DNA from: JBMNCQ01 sp049366715
GTDB lineage: Bacteria > Bacillota > Peptococcia > Peptococcales > BICA1-8
NCBI GenBank assembly: GCA_049366715.1
Contig: JBMNCQ010000065.1
Coordinates: 86,453 to 150,452 of the forward strand
Direction of reading: 5' to 3'
Length of the DNA: 64,000 nt
The number at the start of each line of letters is the position of its first letter. Within the stretch, counting starts at the first letter, position 1. This document shows positions 8,649-17,116 of the stretch, piece after piece. Under the pieces are notes generated by a model. The model was given only the letters and a program-made list of their open reading frames with translations. It was not told where the DNA came from and searched no databases. Position numbers and translations under genes: made by a program.

Positions 8649-10172
8649 ATGGTTACTAATTTGCAAAAAAGCTTACAGAATAAATTTTCTGTAACCTGGG
8701 AGTTGGTGCCGGGCAGAGGAGCACGGGAGAAAAACCAGGAGATTATCCTTGATTATGCGGCCCAAGCGGCCAAAGGGCGGAAAATTGACGCTATTTCTCT
8801 AACTGATAATCCTGGCGGCAGCCCGGGAATTCTACCTGATGAGCTGGGTAGTGAAATAATAAAATTGGGCATAGAGCCTCTGATCCATTTTACCTGCAAA
8901 GATAAAAACCGTAATCAAATGGAAAGCCAATTATATGCCTTAGACAGGGTGGGTATAAGAAATATTCTCGTGATGACCGGTGATTACAGTTTAGCAGGAT
9001 TTAAAGGAAGACCAAAACCGGTTTTTGATTTGGACAGCGTGCAAGCCTTAGAACTCATTTCCCAGCTGAATAGGGGTTTGGAAATACCTTCCTTAAAAGG
9101 TACTGTTATTCTTAAACCCGGTAGTTTTTTTGCCGGCGCGGCGGTCTCGCCCTTTAAAGGGACGGAAGCAGAGCAGTTATTACAGTACGGTAAACTTAGT
9201 AAAAAAATTAAGAATGGTGCTAATTTTATTATTACCCAAGTTGGTTATGATGCTCGTAAGTATCAAGAGCTGCTGCTCTTTAAAAAGCTGATAGGTGTGG
9301 ATACGCCGGTTATTGGCAATATTTTTCTGCTAACACCGGGGAGTGCCAGGTTAATGAATGGGAATAAAATCCCCGGATGTGTTGTAACAAAAAAATTATT
9401 GCAAGAAGTCGAACAGGAAAAATCAGACCCGCAGGCAAAATTTTTGCGGGCAGCTAAATTGTATGCGGTTTTAAAAGGTATTGGCTATTCAGGAGTACAC
9501 ATCGGGGGTCATAATCTATCCTATGAGCAGGTAGAGTATGTTATTGATAAAGGGGAAGAATTAAGTTCTAGCTGGGAAACCTGGGTGGAGGAATTTGAAT
9601 TTCCCCAGGATAATGCTTTTTATTTCTTTAAGAAAGATCCCCTTACCGGTTTAAATAAAAATGAACCTGCCGTAAATAATAAGAAAAATACCAAATCTGC
9701 CGGAATATATCAATTATCCCGTTTGTTCCATAAAGTATTCTTTATACCCGGGAAAAATTTATTCGGTTTTATGCAAAAAGCTTCCCGGTATCTTGATAAA
9801 TCTAAACTAAAATGTCCATTTCATAAAATTGAGTATTTGTTAAAAGCCGCATTTTATGGTTGTAAAGACTGCGGTGATTGTGCTTTGCCGGACATAGCCT
9901 ATGTCTGTCCGGTGGCCAATTGTCCGAAAAACCAACGAAACGGGCCTTGTGAAGGAAGCTATTATGGGTGGTGCGAAGTTTATCCTTATCAGAAAAAGTG
10001 CATTTGGGTGACAGCCTTTAAGAGACTGAGAGAATATAATGAGGAAAAAAGCTTGAACGCATATTATTTAGACCCCTATAATTGGGAGCTTAATCAAACA
10101 TCATCCTGGTTAAATTTTTACCTGGGAAGAGATCATTCTGCTGCCCGCCTGGATATTGCGAAGGAGGAATAA
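8649..10172 (+). CDS. Fused methylenetetrahydrofolate reductase MetF with MetV-type C-terminal domain
   Basis: Interconverts methyl-THF and methylene-THF; 507 aa. Residues 1 to about 300 are the MetF TIM barrel (SVTWELVPGRG, SLTDNPGG, NILVMTGDY). Residues about 385-490 are the cysteine-rich MTHFR C-terminal (MetV) domain, with CKDCGDC, CPVANCPK and GWCEVYP. Acetogens usually encode MetV and MetF as separate subunits; here they are one chain joined by a linker of about 80 residues. The ATG follows GGGAGGAA. The next gene starts 5 bases after the stop, so methyl-THF made by that enzyme would be oxidised here, or the reverse. Confidence 0.9.
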   Translation: MVTNLQKSLQNKFSVTWELVPGRGAREKNQEIILDYAAQAAKGRKIDAISLTDNPGGSPGILPDELGSEIIKLGIEPLIHFTCKDKNRNQMESQLYALDRVGIRNILVMTGDYSLAGFKGRPKPVFDLDSVQALELISQLNRGLEIPSLKGTVILKPGSFFAGAAVSPFKGTEAEQLLQYGKLSKKIKNGANFIITQVGYDARKYQELLLFKKLIGVDTPVIGNIFLLTPGSARLMNGNKIPGCVVTKKLLQEVEQEKSDPQAKFLRAAKLYAVLKGIGYSGVHIGGHNLSYEQVEYVIDKGEELSSSWETWVEEFEFPQDNAFYFFKKDPLTGLNKNEPAVNNKKNTKSAGIYQLSRLFHKVFFIPGKNLFGFMQKASRYLDKSKLKCPFHKIEYLLKAAFYGCKDCGDCALPDIAYVCPVANCPKNQRNGPCEGSYYGWCEVYPYQKKCIWVTAFKRLREYNEEKSLNAYYLDPYNWELNQTSSWLNFYLGRDHSAARLDIAKEE

Positions 10173-10177
10173 TAAAA

Positions 10178-10981
10178 ATGCTTATTATTGGTGAACTTAT
10201 CAATTCAAGTAGAACAGTGATTAAAGAAGCTGTACAAAAAAAAGATTGTGCTTTAATTCAGGAAATAGCTCACAAACAAGTTGAAGCAGGTGCCGACTAT
10301 ATTGATGCGAACTGCGGGACTCAGGTTCATAATGAGCCGGAGGTGATGACTTGGCTGGTAAAGACAATTTTAGACAAGGTTTCTGCGCCGGTGTGTATTG
10401 ATAGCCCCAATCCTCAAGCATTGCAAGCGGGTTTAGCTTCAATTAATAACAGCTGTCAGCCGATGATCAATTCTATTTCCGCCGAAACAAAACGTTTTTC
10501 CGAAGTTATCCCTTTGGTGGTGGAATATCAGGCCAAGGTGATTGCTTTGTGTATGGATGATAAGGGAATGCCGAAAACTACTGCAGACCGGCTGCGGGTT
10601 GCGGATAAATTGGTTAATGATTTGGTGGCGGCAGGTGTTAAGGAAGATGATATTTATCTTGATCCCCTGGTGCAGCCTATAAGTGTTGATTCCCAGGCGG
10701 CGGTAATGGTTTTAGAAACATTATCGAAGCTAAAGGAACAATATCCCCGTGTCCATAAAACCTGTGGCCTAAGTAACGTTTCCTTTGGGCTGCCGGCTAG
10801 AAAGATTATAAATCAGGCATTTATGCTGCAGACCATGACAATGGGCATGGATTCTTATATTCTTGATCCCCTTGATAAAAAAATGATGGGATTTATCTAT
10901 GCTTCCCAGGCTCTTCTCGGAAAAGATGATTTTTGTATGCAGTACATTACTGCCCATCGTAAAGGGCTTTATAAAGATTAA
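10178..10981 (+). CDS. Methyltetrahydrofolate:corrinoid methyltransferase (AcsE/MtrH-like)
   Basis: 267-aa pterin-binding TIM-barrel methyltransferase, the same size as AcsE of the acetyl-CoA pathway and MtvA-type methyltransferase II. Conserved text includes IGELINSS, DANCGTQ, PVCIDSPNP, PMINSIS and KTCGLSNVSFGLP. It transfers the methyl group between the corrinoid protein and THF. AAGGAGGAA precedes the ATG at good spacing. No CFeSP or CODH/ACS genes are near, so it most likely serves the local corrinoid protein rather than CFeSP. Confidence 0.9.
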   Translation: MLIIGELINSSRTVIKEAVQKKDCALIQEIAHKQVEAGADYIDANCGTQVHNEPEVMTWLVKTILDKVSAPVCIDSPNPQALQAGLASINNSCQPMINSISAETKRFSEVIPLVVEYQAKVIALCMDDKGMPKTTADRLRVADKLVNDLVAAGVKEDDIYLDPLVQPISVDSQAAVMVLETLSKLKEQYPRVHKTCGLSNVSFGLPARKIINQAFMLQTMTMGMDSYILDPLDKKMMGFIYASQALLGKDDFCMQYITAHRKGLYKD

Positions 10982-11409
10982 GCGGCATAATAATTTAGGT
11001 TTTTCTTCATAAATTCCTCTTTCTTGAGAGCAGAGAGCTCAGCGTGAACTGAGCTCATGCTCATTTTTTAACGGGCAGACTACGATAAATTACATAATAT
11101 GCTGCCTTTTGTAAATAGTTTCCCCCAAGTTTTCCCTAACTATGTAAAGTGTCTTCAGAAAGACTTTTGTTATTCCAGGTGGTCAATTCCCACCGTCAAT
11201 AGGTAAGGATACGAAGATTTTTTAAAAAGCAAAGAAAATATTAAAGGATAAACGAATTTTCATAAAGAAATGAACTTATATGATCGCAGAGGCTAAAAAT
11301 AATACAATAGTATTTTACATTTCATGATCAGGTTTTTCTAATGACCGGCTGCAAGTTCTTTCTTAATATAAACATGGAAACTGTTTTTTGTGGAGGGGAG
11401 GTATTTGAG
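10982..11409. other. Gene-free interval with a terminator and a small hairpin
   Basis: Apart from the terminator at 11035-11069 it contains a short GGTGG/CCACC hairpin near 11178-11195. I find no supported gene or riboswitch. It precedes the broken AraC gene and probably holds its promoter. Confidence 0.5.
11035..11069 (+). terminator. Rho-independent terminator after the methyl-transfer operon
   Basis: GAGCTCAG (11035-11042) pairs with CTGAGCTC (11049-11056) around a 6-base loop, with a six-T run at 11064-11069. It lies 54 bases after the stop of the AcsE-like gene. Confidence 0.7.
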
Positions 11410-12221
11410 ATGCCAACAACCTTTGAAAAATTACCTGATCCTAATCCGGTGGAACCTTCGTTAACTGAAAAAATAAATATTTTCCAAAGACCGGAAGCTG
11501 CCAAAGTGAAACCCCATACCCACGAAGCCGTAGAGCTTGTTTATATGTATGAAGGAGAGGGAATAGTCAATATCCATAAAAAAACCTTGTCGTAATCTAC
11601 CTCCAGATATTTGATGAATCTCTTGGAACATCCCAAAATGCCATGGATATCCTTACTTTGGCCTGGTTTAACGATTTTAGCGGTCTTATCCGGGATTTCA
11701 AACCGATTGTTTCTTTTCGTGGCAAAAACTTGCTGGAAATGGACTTTATCATTTCCAAGATGCTTGAAGAGTTCAAGAAAAAAGAAACCGGATATTTAAG
11801 CGTGCTTTTTGGCTATCTTAACGTACTTTTTGCAAAGCTGTTCAGGCAAATCTATTTTGAAAAAAAAGTGGATATACGGCAGGACATTCCCCGTATCACT
11901 GATGGTATTCTGGAGTATATCAAAAAGAATTATAATAAAAAAATATCTGTTGAAGAGTTAGCAAAAAAGAGTTTTTACAGTTCGACATATTTTAGCAGCC
12001 TTTTTAAAGAGTGTTACGGAATATCACCGATTCAGTATATAAACAATACCAGAATTGAAAAAGCTATGGAACTCCTTGAAACTGAAGTAATGTCTGTGGA
12101 GCAGGTTATGAAGTATGTAGGGTATTCGGACAGAAAACATTTCTATAAACTTTTTAAAGAATCCACCGGTTTTGCACCGGGAGAATACAAGAAAAGAATA
12201 AAGGGTACAGTTAATATTTGA
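11410..12221 (+). pseudogene. AraC-family regulator, broken by internal deletion and frameshift
   Basis: The 5' part, from the ATG at 11410 with GGGGAGG upstream, encodes the start of a cupin sensor (KPHTHEAVELVYMYEGEGIV) and stops at 11595. Text in another frame (LVVIYLQIF, then ESLGTSQNAMDIL) runs from about 11583 through to 12221 and ends in two AraC helix-turn-helix motifs (ISVEELAKKSFYSSTYFSSL and VMKYVGYSDRKHFYKLFKE). Compared with AraC-cupin proteins roughly 40-50 codons of the cupin core are missing at the frame change. Its place ahead of the tct genes suggests it once controlled them. Confidence 0.8.
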
Positions 12222-12259
12222 CGTCAATATGCCAAAATACTTTTCGAGGGAGTTTTTGA

Positions 12260-12286
12260 GGTAGCTTAGATAAGCTACCTTTTTTT
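12260..12286 (+). terminator. Terminator after the broken araC gene
   Basis: GGTAGCTTA and TAAGCTACC form a near-continuous stem (12260-12279) followed by seven T. It lies 39 bases after the AraC stop. Confidence 0.75.
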
Positions 12287-12506
12287 ACTGCGAAAATTAT
12301 GATTTCCTGAAATTAAAGAAAACCCTACAAAAACCACAGTACTCCCTATAGAAAACGATAGTATTTAGTATTATCATGATTTTAGTCTGGTTACAGAATT
12401 TTCTGCTTATTCTATCAGGTATAAATAATTTTTTAAGAGATATTTAAAACTAGGCGGGTGAAAAGGGATAAAGCAAGACTGAAAAATAAAGGGAGGTTGT
12501 AAGTAG

Positions 12507-13507
12507 ATGAAAATCACAGGGCAGAAAAATTTATTTTTAATATGTCTAATTATGGTATTGACTTTTAGTGTTGCCGCATGCGGGGGTAAAAACACTCCGG
12601 CACCGCAGAATTCGGGAGATACTGCCCAAGAAGCAGACTATCCCGTCAAGGAGGTCAAAATGATTGTTCCTTTTGGTGCCGGTGGTACAGCGGACATAGC
12701 AGCCCGGGCTCTCTGCAAAGGATTTGAAGAGGTGACCGGACAGCCGCTGGTAATAGAAAATTATGCCGGTGGTGCCGGTACCGGGAACGATGACCTTTAT
12801 CAAATCTGAACCGGATGGATATATCCTGGCCATGATTCCCAGCGGTGTACTGACTTTACGTCCGCTGCTGCAGGAAGTTGAGTACGAATTCCCCAGGGAT
12901 TTTACCCCGATTATCGGAGTAGGGGATTTTCAAATGGTTTTTGCGGTTAAAAATGATGCGCGTATAACAATATCACAGAAATGATTCAATATGATGAGGA
13001 TAAAGGTGAGGGAATCAAAGTAACGACCCCTGGAGTTAATACCCCCAATCATTTACTGATGGAAATGATTTGCAGAGAAACCGGCTTACAGCTTCGACAT
13101 ATGCCTTATAATGACACCAATCAGGCTTTGACTGCCATGCCGGGCGGTCATGCAGACCTGGCTATCGTAAATCTCTCCAATGTTTATTCCCAAATGCAAC
13201 CGGGGAGCGTTAAATTGCTGGGTATCCCCGCTGCTGAACGCTATGAAAACCTCAAAGATGTTCCTACTATTATCGAACAAGGAATCAACGTGTCCGGCGG
13301 AACAACCTTCGATATTTATGGACCGGCCGGCCTTCCCCAGGAAGTTACTGCTAAACTAACAGATGTTTTTGCGAAAAGTATGGAGTCGGAGGAGTTTCAA
13401 AAATTGTAACCAATGCCAATGTATACGTAACCAAATTCTCTGCTGAACAATTATTCCAAAATATTGCAGAAGACCTCAAAAATTTTGCAAAGGTAATCGC
13501 AAAATAA
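12507..13507 (+). pseudogene. TctC/Bug-family solute-binding lipoprotein, three frameshifts
   Basis: Periplasmic-type binding protein of a tripartite tricarboxylate transporter, once about 330 aa. It begins with a lipoprotein signal (FSVAAC, Cys25) and typical Bug text (VKMIVPFGAGGTADIAARAL). Reading changes frame three times: near 12783 (an extra G in a GGG run would explain it), near 12965, and near 13400 (one A short). The continuation can be followed through KSEPDGYILAM, TTPGVNTPNHLLMEM and NANVYVTKFSAEQLF to the stop at 13505-13507. Two lesions are in short homopolymers, so base-calling error is possible, but its neighbours carry non-homopolymer lesions too. Confidence 0.85.
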
Positions 13508-13567
13508 AAATTTCATTTGCCGGAAGTTTTGATCGTGCTTTTCTTCCTTGTTTAAAATTATAGGATA

Positions 13568-14066
13568 GTGATTACCTTGATACAGAAGAAAATTGGTACT
13601 CTATTGGAAATAATAATTAGTATTTTTCTGGGGGCGGGGATCCTCCTTCTCTTACCTTTTCAGGCCCGCATACCTGCTCATGTAACCAATGAAGTTATTA
13701 ATCCCCAGATGTTTGTTTCCTAAGATCTTTGCCTGGGTCTTAGTTCTGATTGGCCTGTGGCGTCTGGTCTTCTTTATGATTAAAGGGACAGATAAAAATG
13801 CTGTGTTAAATGTTGAGCAAATAGATATGATAAAGCTTTTAGCCGGTACCGTAGTTATATTCGCTTATGTAATTTTACTGCCTTTGCTGGGATATCTAAT
13901 AACAACCACCGTAAGTATCTTTCTTTTGATTTATTTACTGGGAAAGCCCAAGGTACAGACGGCATTGCTCTGTTCTTTGGCGGCTACCGTTGTGATCTGG
14001 ACTGTCTTCGATAAATTCCTGCATGTGCCTTTGCCGTCAGGTTTTTTAGGAATATGGGGGGTATAA
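13568..14066 (+). pseudogene. TctB-family small permease, frameshifted by a 4-bp duplication
   Basis: Small membrane subunit of a tripartite tricarboxylate transporter. The first frame starts at GTG 13568 or TTG 13577 and runs through ISIFLGAGILLLLPF to NPQMFVS and a stop. The second frame carries on as FPKIFAWVLVLIGLWRLVFF with three more membrane helices to 14066. Removing one GTTT from the tandem GTTTGTTT near 13710-13720 restores NPQMFPKIFAW, the expected family text. The lesion is a clean slipped-strand duplication, not a homopolymer error. Confidence 0.85.
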
Positions 14067-14070
14067 ATTA

Positions 14071-15492
14071 ATGGAAAGCATCCTGAACGGAGTGCAGCTG
14101 TTGTTTGATCCATCATTAATTTTATTTATGTTTGTAGGTGTCGGGATCGGAATAATTGTGGGTGCCTTGCCCGGCCTGACTGATCCTATGGCTTTGGGGC
14201 TGGGGATTCCCTTTACCTTTGGCATGGAACCTTTACATGCAATTCTGTTTTTATTAGGAATTCATTTTGGTGCCTTATATGGCGGGACAATTACCGCGAT
14301 AACCATTAATACGCCCGGTATCCCGGCGGCAGCGGCAACGGCCATGGACGGATACCCCCTAACACAAAAAGGAAAGTCCCGGAAAGCTTTACAAATGTCG
14401 GCTCTCTCAGCTTTCATCGGGGCCAATATTTCTGTGCTATCTTTGGTTATTTTTGCACCTTTGCTAGGTAAGGTAGCTCTTGGTTTTGGTCCTTCGGAGT
14501 ATTTTGCGCTGGGTTTGTTCGGTCTCTCTGTAGTGGCAGCTGTGGCGGGGAAGTCTTTGCCCAAGGCCGTCGCCGCTGCTGCTCTGGGCATTTTGATATC
14601 AACAATAGGTACGGACCCTCTATACGGCGCGGAACGTTTTACCTTTGGCAGCTTCAATTTGTATACGGGAATTGATTTAATTCCGGCTTTAATTGGTTTG
14701 TTTGCTGTCAGTGAAATACTGGCTCAGTTAGCTGGTAAGGCCCGGGAAGAAAAAAAAATGGAGCATCGTGTGGAAGGGCAGGGGTTAACTCCGGCAGAGG
14801 TTAAGAATTCTTTCAAAACTATCCTCAAAGGCGGGGCCATTGGTACTTTTCTTGGTGCCTTACCGGGAACGGGAGCCGTCATTGCTTCTTTTTTTAGTTA
14901 TAATGAGGCCGTTAGATCGTCTAAGACTCCGGAGAACTTCGGCAAGGGTGAACTGGACGGAGTGGCTGCGGCTATTTTATTAGGCGCATTCATTTTGCAC
15001 GGTATCCGGGTGGGTCCGGACCTCTTTGTCACCTCCGGAAATTTTGTTTATGCCATGTTCATTGGCATTATTATTCTGGAAATCATGGTTTTTCTGGCCG
15101 GATGGTATGGTTCGGTCTGGATTGCCAAAATAGTCCGTATACCCCGTCATTTCTTATTTCCCGTTATTACAGTACTGGTCGTTACCGGGTCCTTTGCATT
15201 AAACAATAACCTGTTTAATGTCTGGGTTACACTGATTTTCGGTCTGCCGGGCTTTCTAATGCTGCGCTTTGAGTATCCCCTTCCCCCGTTATTACTGGGG
15301 ATTATCTTAGGGCCCATAATAGAAAAAAATTTTTGTCTGGCTATGTCGGCTACAAACGGACAGCCGTTACAATTTCTAACCAGGCCGATAACAGCTTTTA
15401 TTCTGACCGTGGCTCTGGTATCTATGTATTTTTCGGTCAAGATTCATCGCCAGATTCAAAAAGGTTTAAACGCAAAAGAAACAATAAGCTAA
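14071..15492 (+). CDS. TctA-family large permease with an internal in-frame deletion (probably inactive)
   Basis: Large membrane subunit of a tripartite tricarboxylate transporter, 473 aa; the family is usually about 500. The first half is complete, with GALPGLTDPMALGLGIPFTF and NTPGIPAAAATAMDGYPL. In the second half GALPGTGAVIASFFSYNEA and FGKGELDGVAA are present. The text then jumps at residue about 300 (near base 14970) straight to AILLGAFILHG. The normally intervening block, the most conserved TctA signature (EAANNA...LGIPG), is missing, about 27 residues. The frame is kept, so automatic annotation would call it intact. The ATG has GGGGGGTA upstream and lies 4 bases after tctB. Confidence 0.88.
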   Translation: MESILNGVQLLFDPSLILFMFVGVGIGIIVGALPGLTDPMALGLGIPFTFGMEPLHAILFLLGIHFGALYGGTITAITINTPGIPAAAATAMDGYPLTQKGKSRKALQMSALSAFIGANISVLSLVIFAPLLGKVALGFGPSEYFALGLFGLSVVAAVAGKSLPKAVAAAALGILISTIGTDPLYGAERFTFGSFNLYTGIDLIPALIGLFAVSEILAQLAGKAREEKKMEHRVEGQGLTPAEVKNSFKTILKGGAIGTFLGALPGTGAVIASFFSYNEAVRSSKTPENFGKGELDGVAAAILLGAFILHGIRVGPDLFVTSGNFVYAMFIGIIILEIMVFLAGWYGSVWIAKIVRIPRHFLFPVITVLVVTGSFALNNNLFNVWVTLIFGLPGFLMLRFEYPLPPLLLGIILGPIIEKNFCLAMSATNGQPLQFLTRPITAFILTVALVSMYFSVKIHRQIQKGLNAKETIS

Positions 15493-15493
15493 A

Positions 15494-15515
15494 GCCCCTG
15501 TAGACAGACAGGGGC
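15494..15515 (+). terminator. Stem-loop after tctA
   Basis: GCCCCTGT (15494-15501) pairs with ACAGGGGC (15508-15515) around a 6-base loop directly after the tctA stop. There is no T-run, so it may be a processing or stabilising stem rather than a true terminator. Confidence 0.45.
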
Positions 15516-15549
15516 CGGATAATGAAAATTACAACGAGGTGGAATACAT

Positions 15550-16893
15550 ATGAATACAATTTTAATCATTTCTGATACTTTCCGTTACGATAATCTTTCC
15601 TGTTATGGAAAAACCGGAGTAAAGACCCCTAATCTTGACCGGCTGGCCGGGGAGTCGTACATTTTTGACAATGCTTATTTAGGTTCTTTTCCCACGGTAC
15701 CCAATCGCCTGGACATTATGAACGGATGCTTTAACTTTATTGACCATGAATGGTGCCCTTTACCTGCCGGTACGGTGACCCTGCAGCAAATTCTGAGCGC
15801 TTCGGGCTATGTCACCCAAATGATTATCGATAACCCCCATCTGGTCGAAAACGGGTTTAACTATGAGCGGGGCTTTGATGGCTGGGAATGGATCCGGGGG
15901 CATGAATCGGACCGTTGGAAGTCTATGCCCCGGGATATTGAGCTGCCTGCCGATCCCGGTAAATTAAACAATGCCCATTTTGTCTTGAAAAACTATTTGC
16001 GTAACACAGCCTGGTGGAAATCTGAAGAGGACCGCTTTGTAGCCAGGTCTGTTAAAGAGGCCTGCCGGTGGCTGGAAGCAGGCCAGGATGCGGAAAAATT
16101 CTTCTTGTATCTCGATCTATTTGATCCCCACGAGCCTTGGGACGCACCTGAAGAATACGTTAAGATGTATGAGACGGACTATGGGGGTGAAGAAGTAATC
16201 TATCCTTACAATGATTTTTGGCAGAATTTTGTCTCGGAAGAGGAATTGAAACATATGCGGGCCATGTATAAGGGCTCAGTGACTCTTGTTGACCGGTGGA
16301 TTGGGGTTTTGCTGGATAAGATAGAGAAACTGGGTTTAAAGGAAGACACAGCGGTAATTTTTACCAGCGACCACGGTTTCTTGTTTGGTGAGCACGGTTT
16401 GGTAGGTAAATCGATTAAGCCCGAACACGGCTATTATGAAGCCTGCCGGATGTATAATGAAATACGCCGGGTTCCTTTGTTAATCCGCTTGCCCGGGCAA
16501 CAACACGGTGAGCATATTAAGGCCTTAGTGCAGTCCCCCGATTTAATGCCCACTATTCTGGAGCTTAGCGGGCTGGTAGCAACTGAGTCTGTTGGCGGTA
16601 AGGCCAATATTTCGGCATTGCAGTGTGGTATTTTCTATACAAAAGATTGGCGGTTTGATCCGGAAAAGATTCACGGCAAGTCCTTGATGCCCCTTTTGCG
16701 GGGGGAAATGAAGGAATTCCGTGATATAGCCGTCAGTTCCAACACGTTAATCCACCATACTTCAGGGGTGGCTAAGTGTGCTGTGGTGACGGAGGATGGC
16801 TGGTGCCTGCACTTTGCCGGTGATTACGCCGAAGAAGTAGGTGCCGGGCTGCGGGTTAACAAACAATTGATTCAGCCCCTAATCAGGAGCTAG
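15550..16893 (+). CDS. Sulfatase-like hydrolase with Thr at the nucleophile position
   Basis: Alkaline-phosphatase-superfamily hydrolase of the arylsulfatase type, 447 aa. Metal-site motifs are D9 (IISDTFRYDNLSCYG) and TSDHGFLFGEHG in the middle of the protein. The sulfatase signature C/S-x-P-x-R reads T49-V-P-N-R53 here, so the formylglycine precursor residue is replaced by Thr. Esterase chemistry on a phosphate or phosphodiester is therefore as likely as sulfate hydrolysis. The C-terminus ends at PLIRS without the usual P-LY-L..DP..E tail, so it may be truncated. It is cytoplasmic (no signal peptide). It closes the decaying tct locus. Confidence 0.75.
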   Translation: MNTILIISDTFRYDNLSCYGKTGVKTPNLDRLAGESYIFDNAYLGSFPTVPNRLDIMNGCFNFIDHEWCPLPAGTVTLQQILSASGYVTQMIIDNPHLVENGFNYERGFDGWEWIRGHESDRWKSMPRDIELPADPGKLNNAHFVLKNYLRNTAWWKSEEDRFVARSVKEACRWLEAGQDAEKFFLYLDLFDPHEPWDAPEEYVKMYETDYGGEEVIYPYNDFWQNFVSEEELKHMRAMYKGSVTLVDRWIGVLLDKIEKLGLKEDTAVIFTSDHGFLFGEHGLVGKSIKPEHGYYEACRMYNEIRRVPLLIRLPGQQHGEHIKALVQSPDLMPTILELSGLVATESVGGKANISALQCGIFYTKDWRFDPEKIHGKSLMPLLRGEMKEFRDIAVSSNTLIHHTSGVAKCAVVTEDGWCLHFAGDYAEEVGAGLRVNKQLIQPLIRS

Positions 16894-17116
16894 TTGAAAG
16901 CAGTATAACAGGATTGGCCGGTAAAACTGAATTGGCGTACCAATTTCCGAAACATTCGGTGGTAGCAATCATGTTAACTTCACAATAATCGTTTTCTATT
17001 TAAAAACTTTGATCAAAGATATTTTTTATTCTCCGCAGGCATAATTTTTAAAAGGGTATATTGGGTTAGATGTTGAACAAAATATTTATGATATGTTCTG
17101 GTGAAAGGAGAACCCA

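Noticed and set aside
11160..11230. Possible riboswitch in the gap before araC
   Set aside because: Only one small GGTGG/CCACC hairpin is seen; it matches no riboswitch consensus that I know.
11611..11799. 62-aa open frame overlapping the AraC gene
   Set aside because: Out-of-frame shadow of the AraC C-terminal part, which carries the real helix-turn-helix text.
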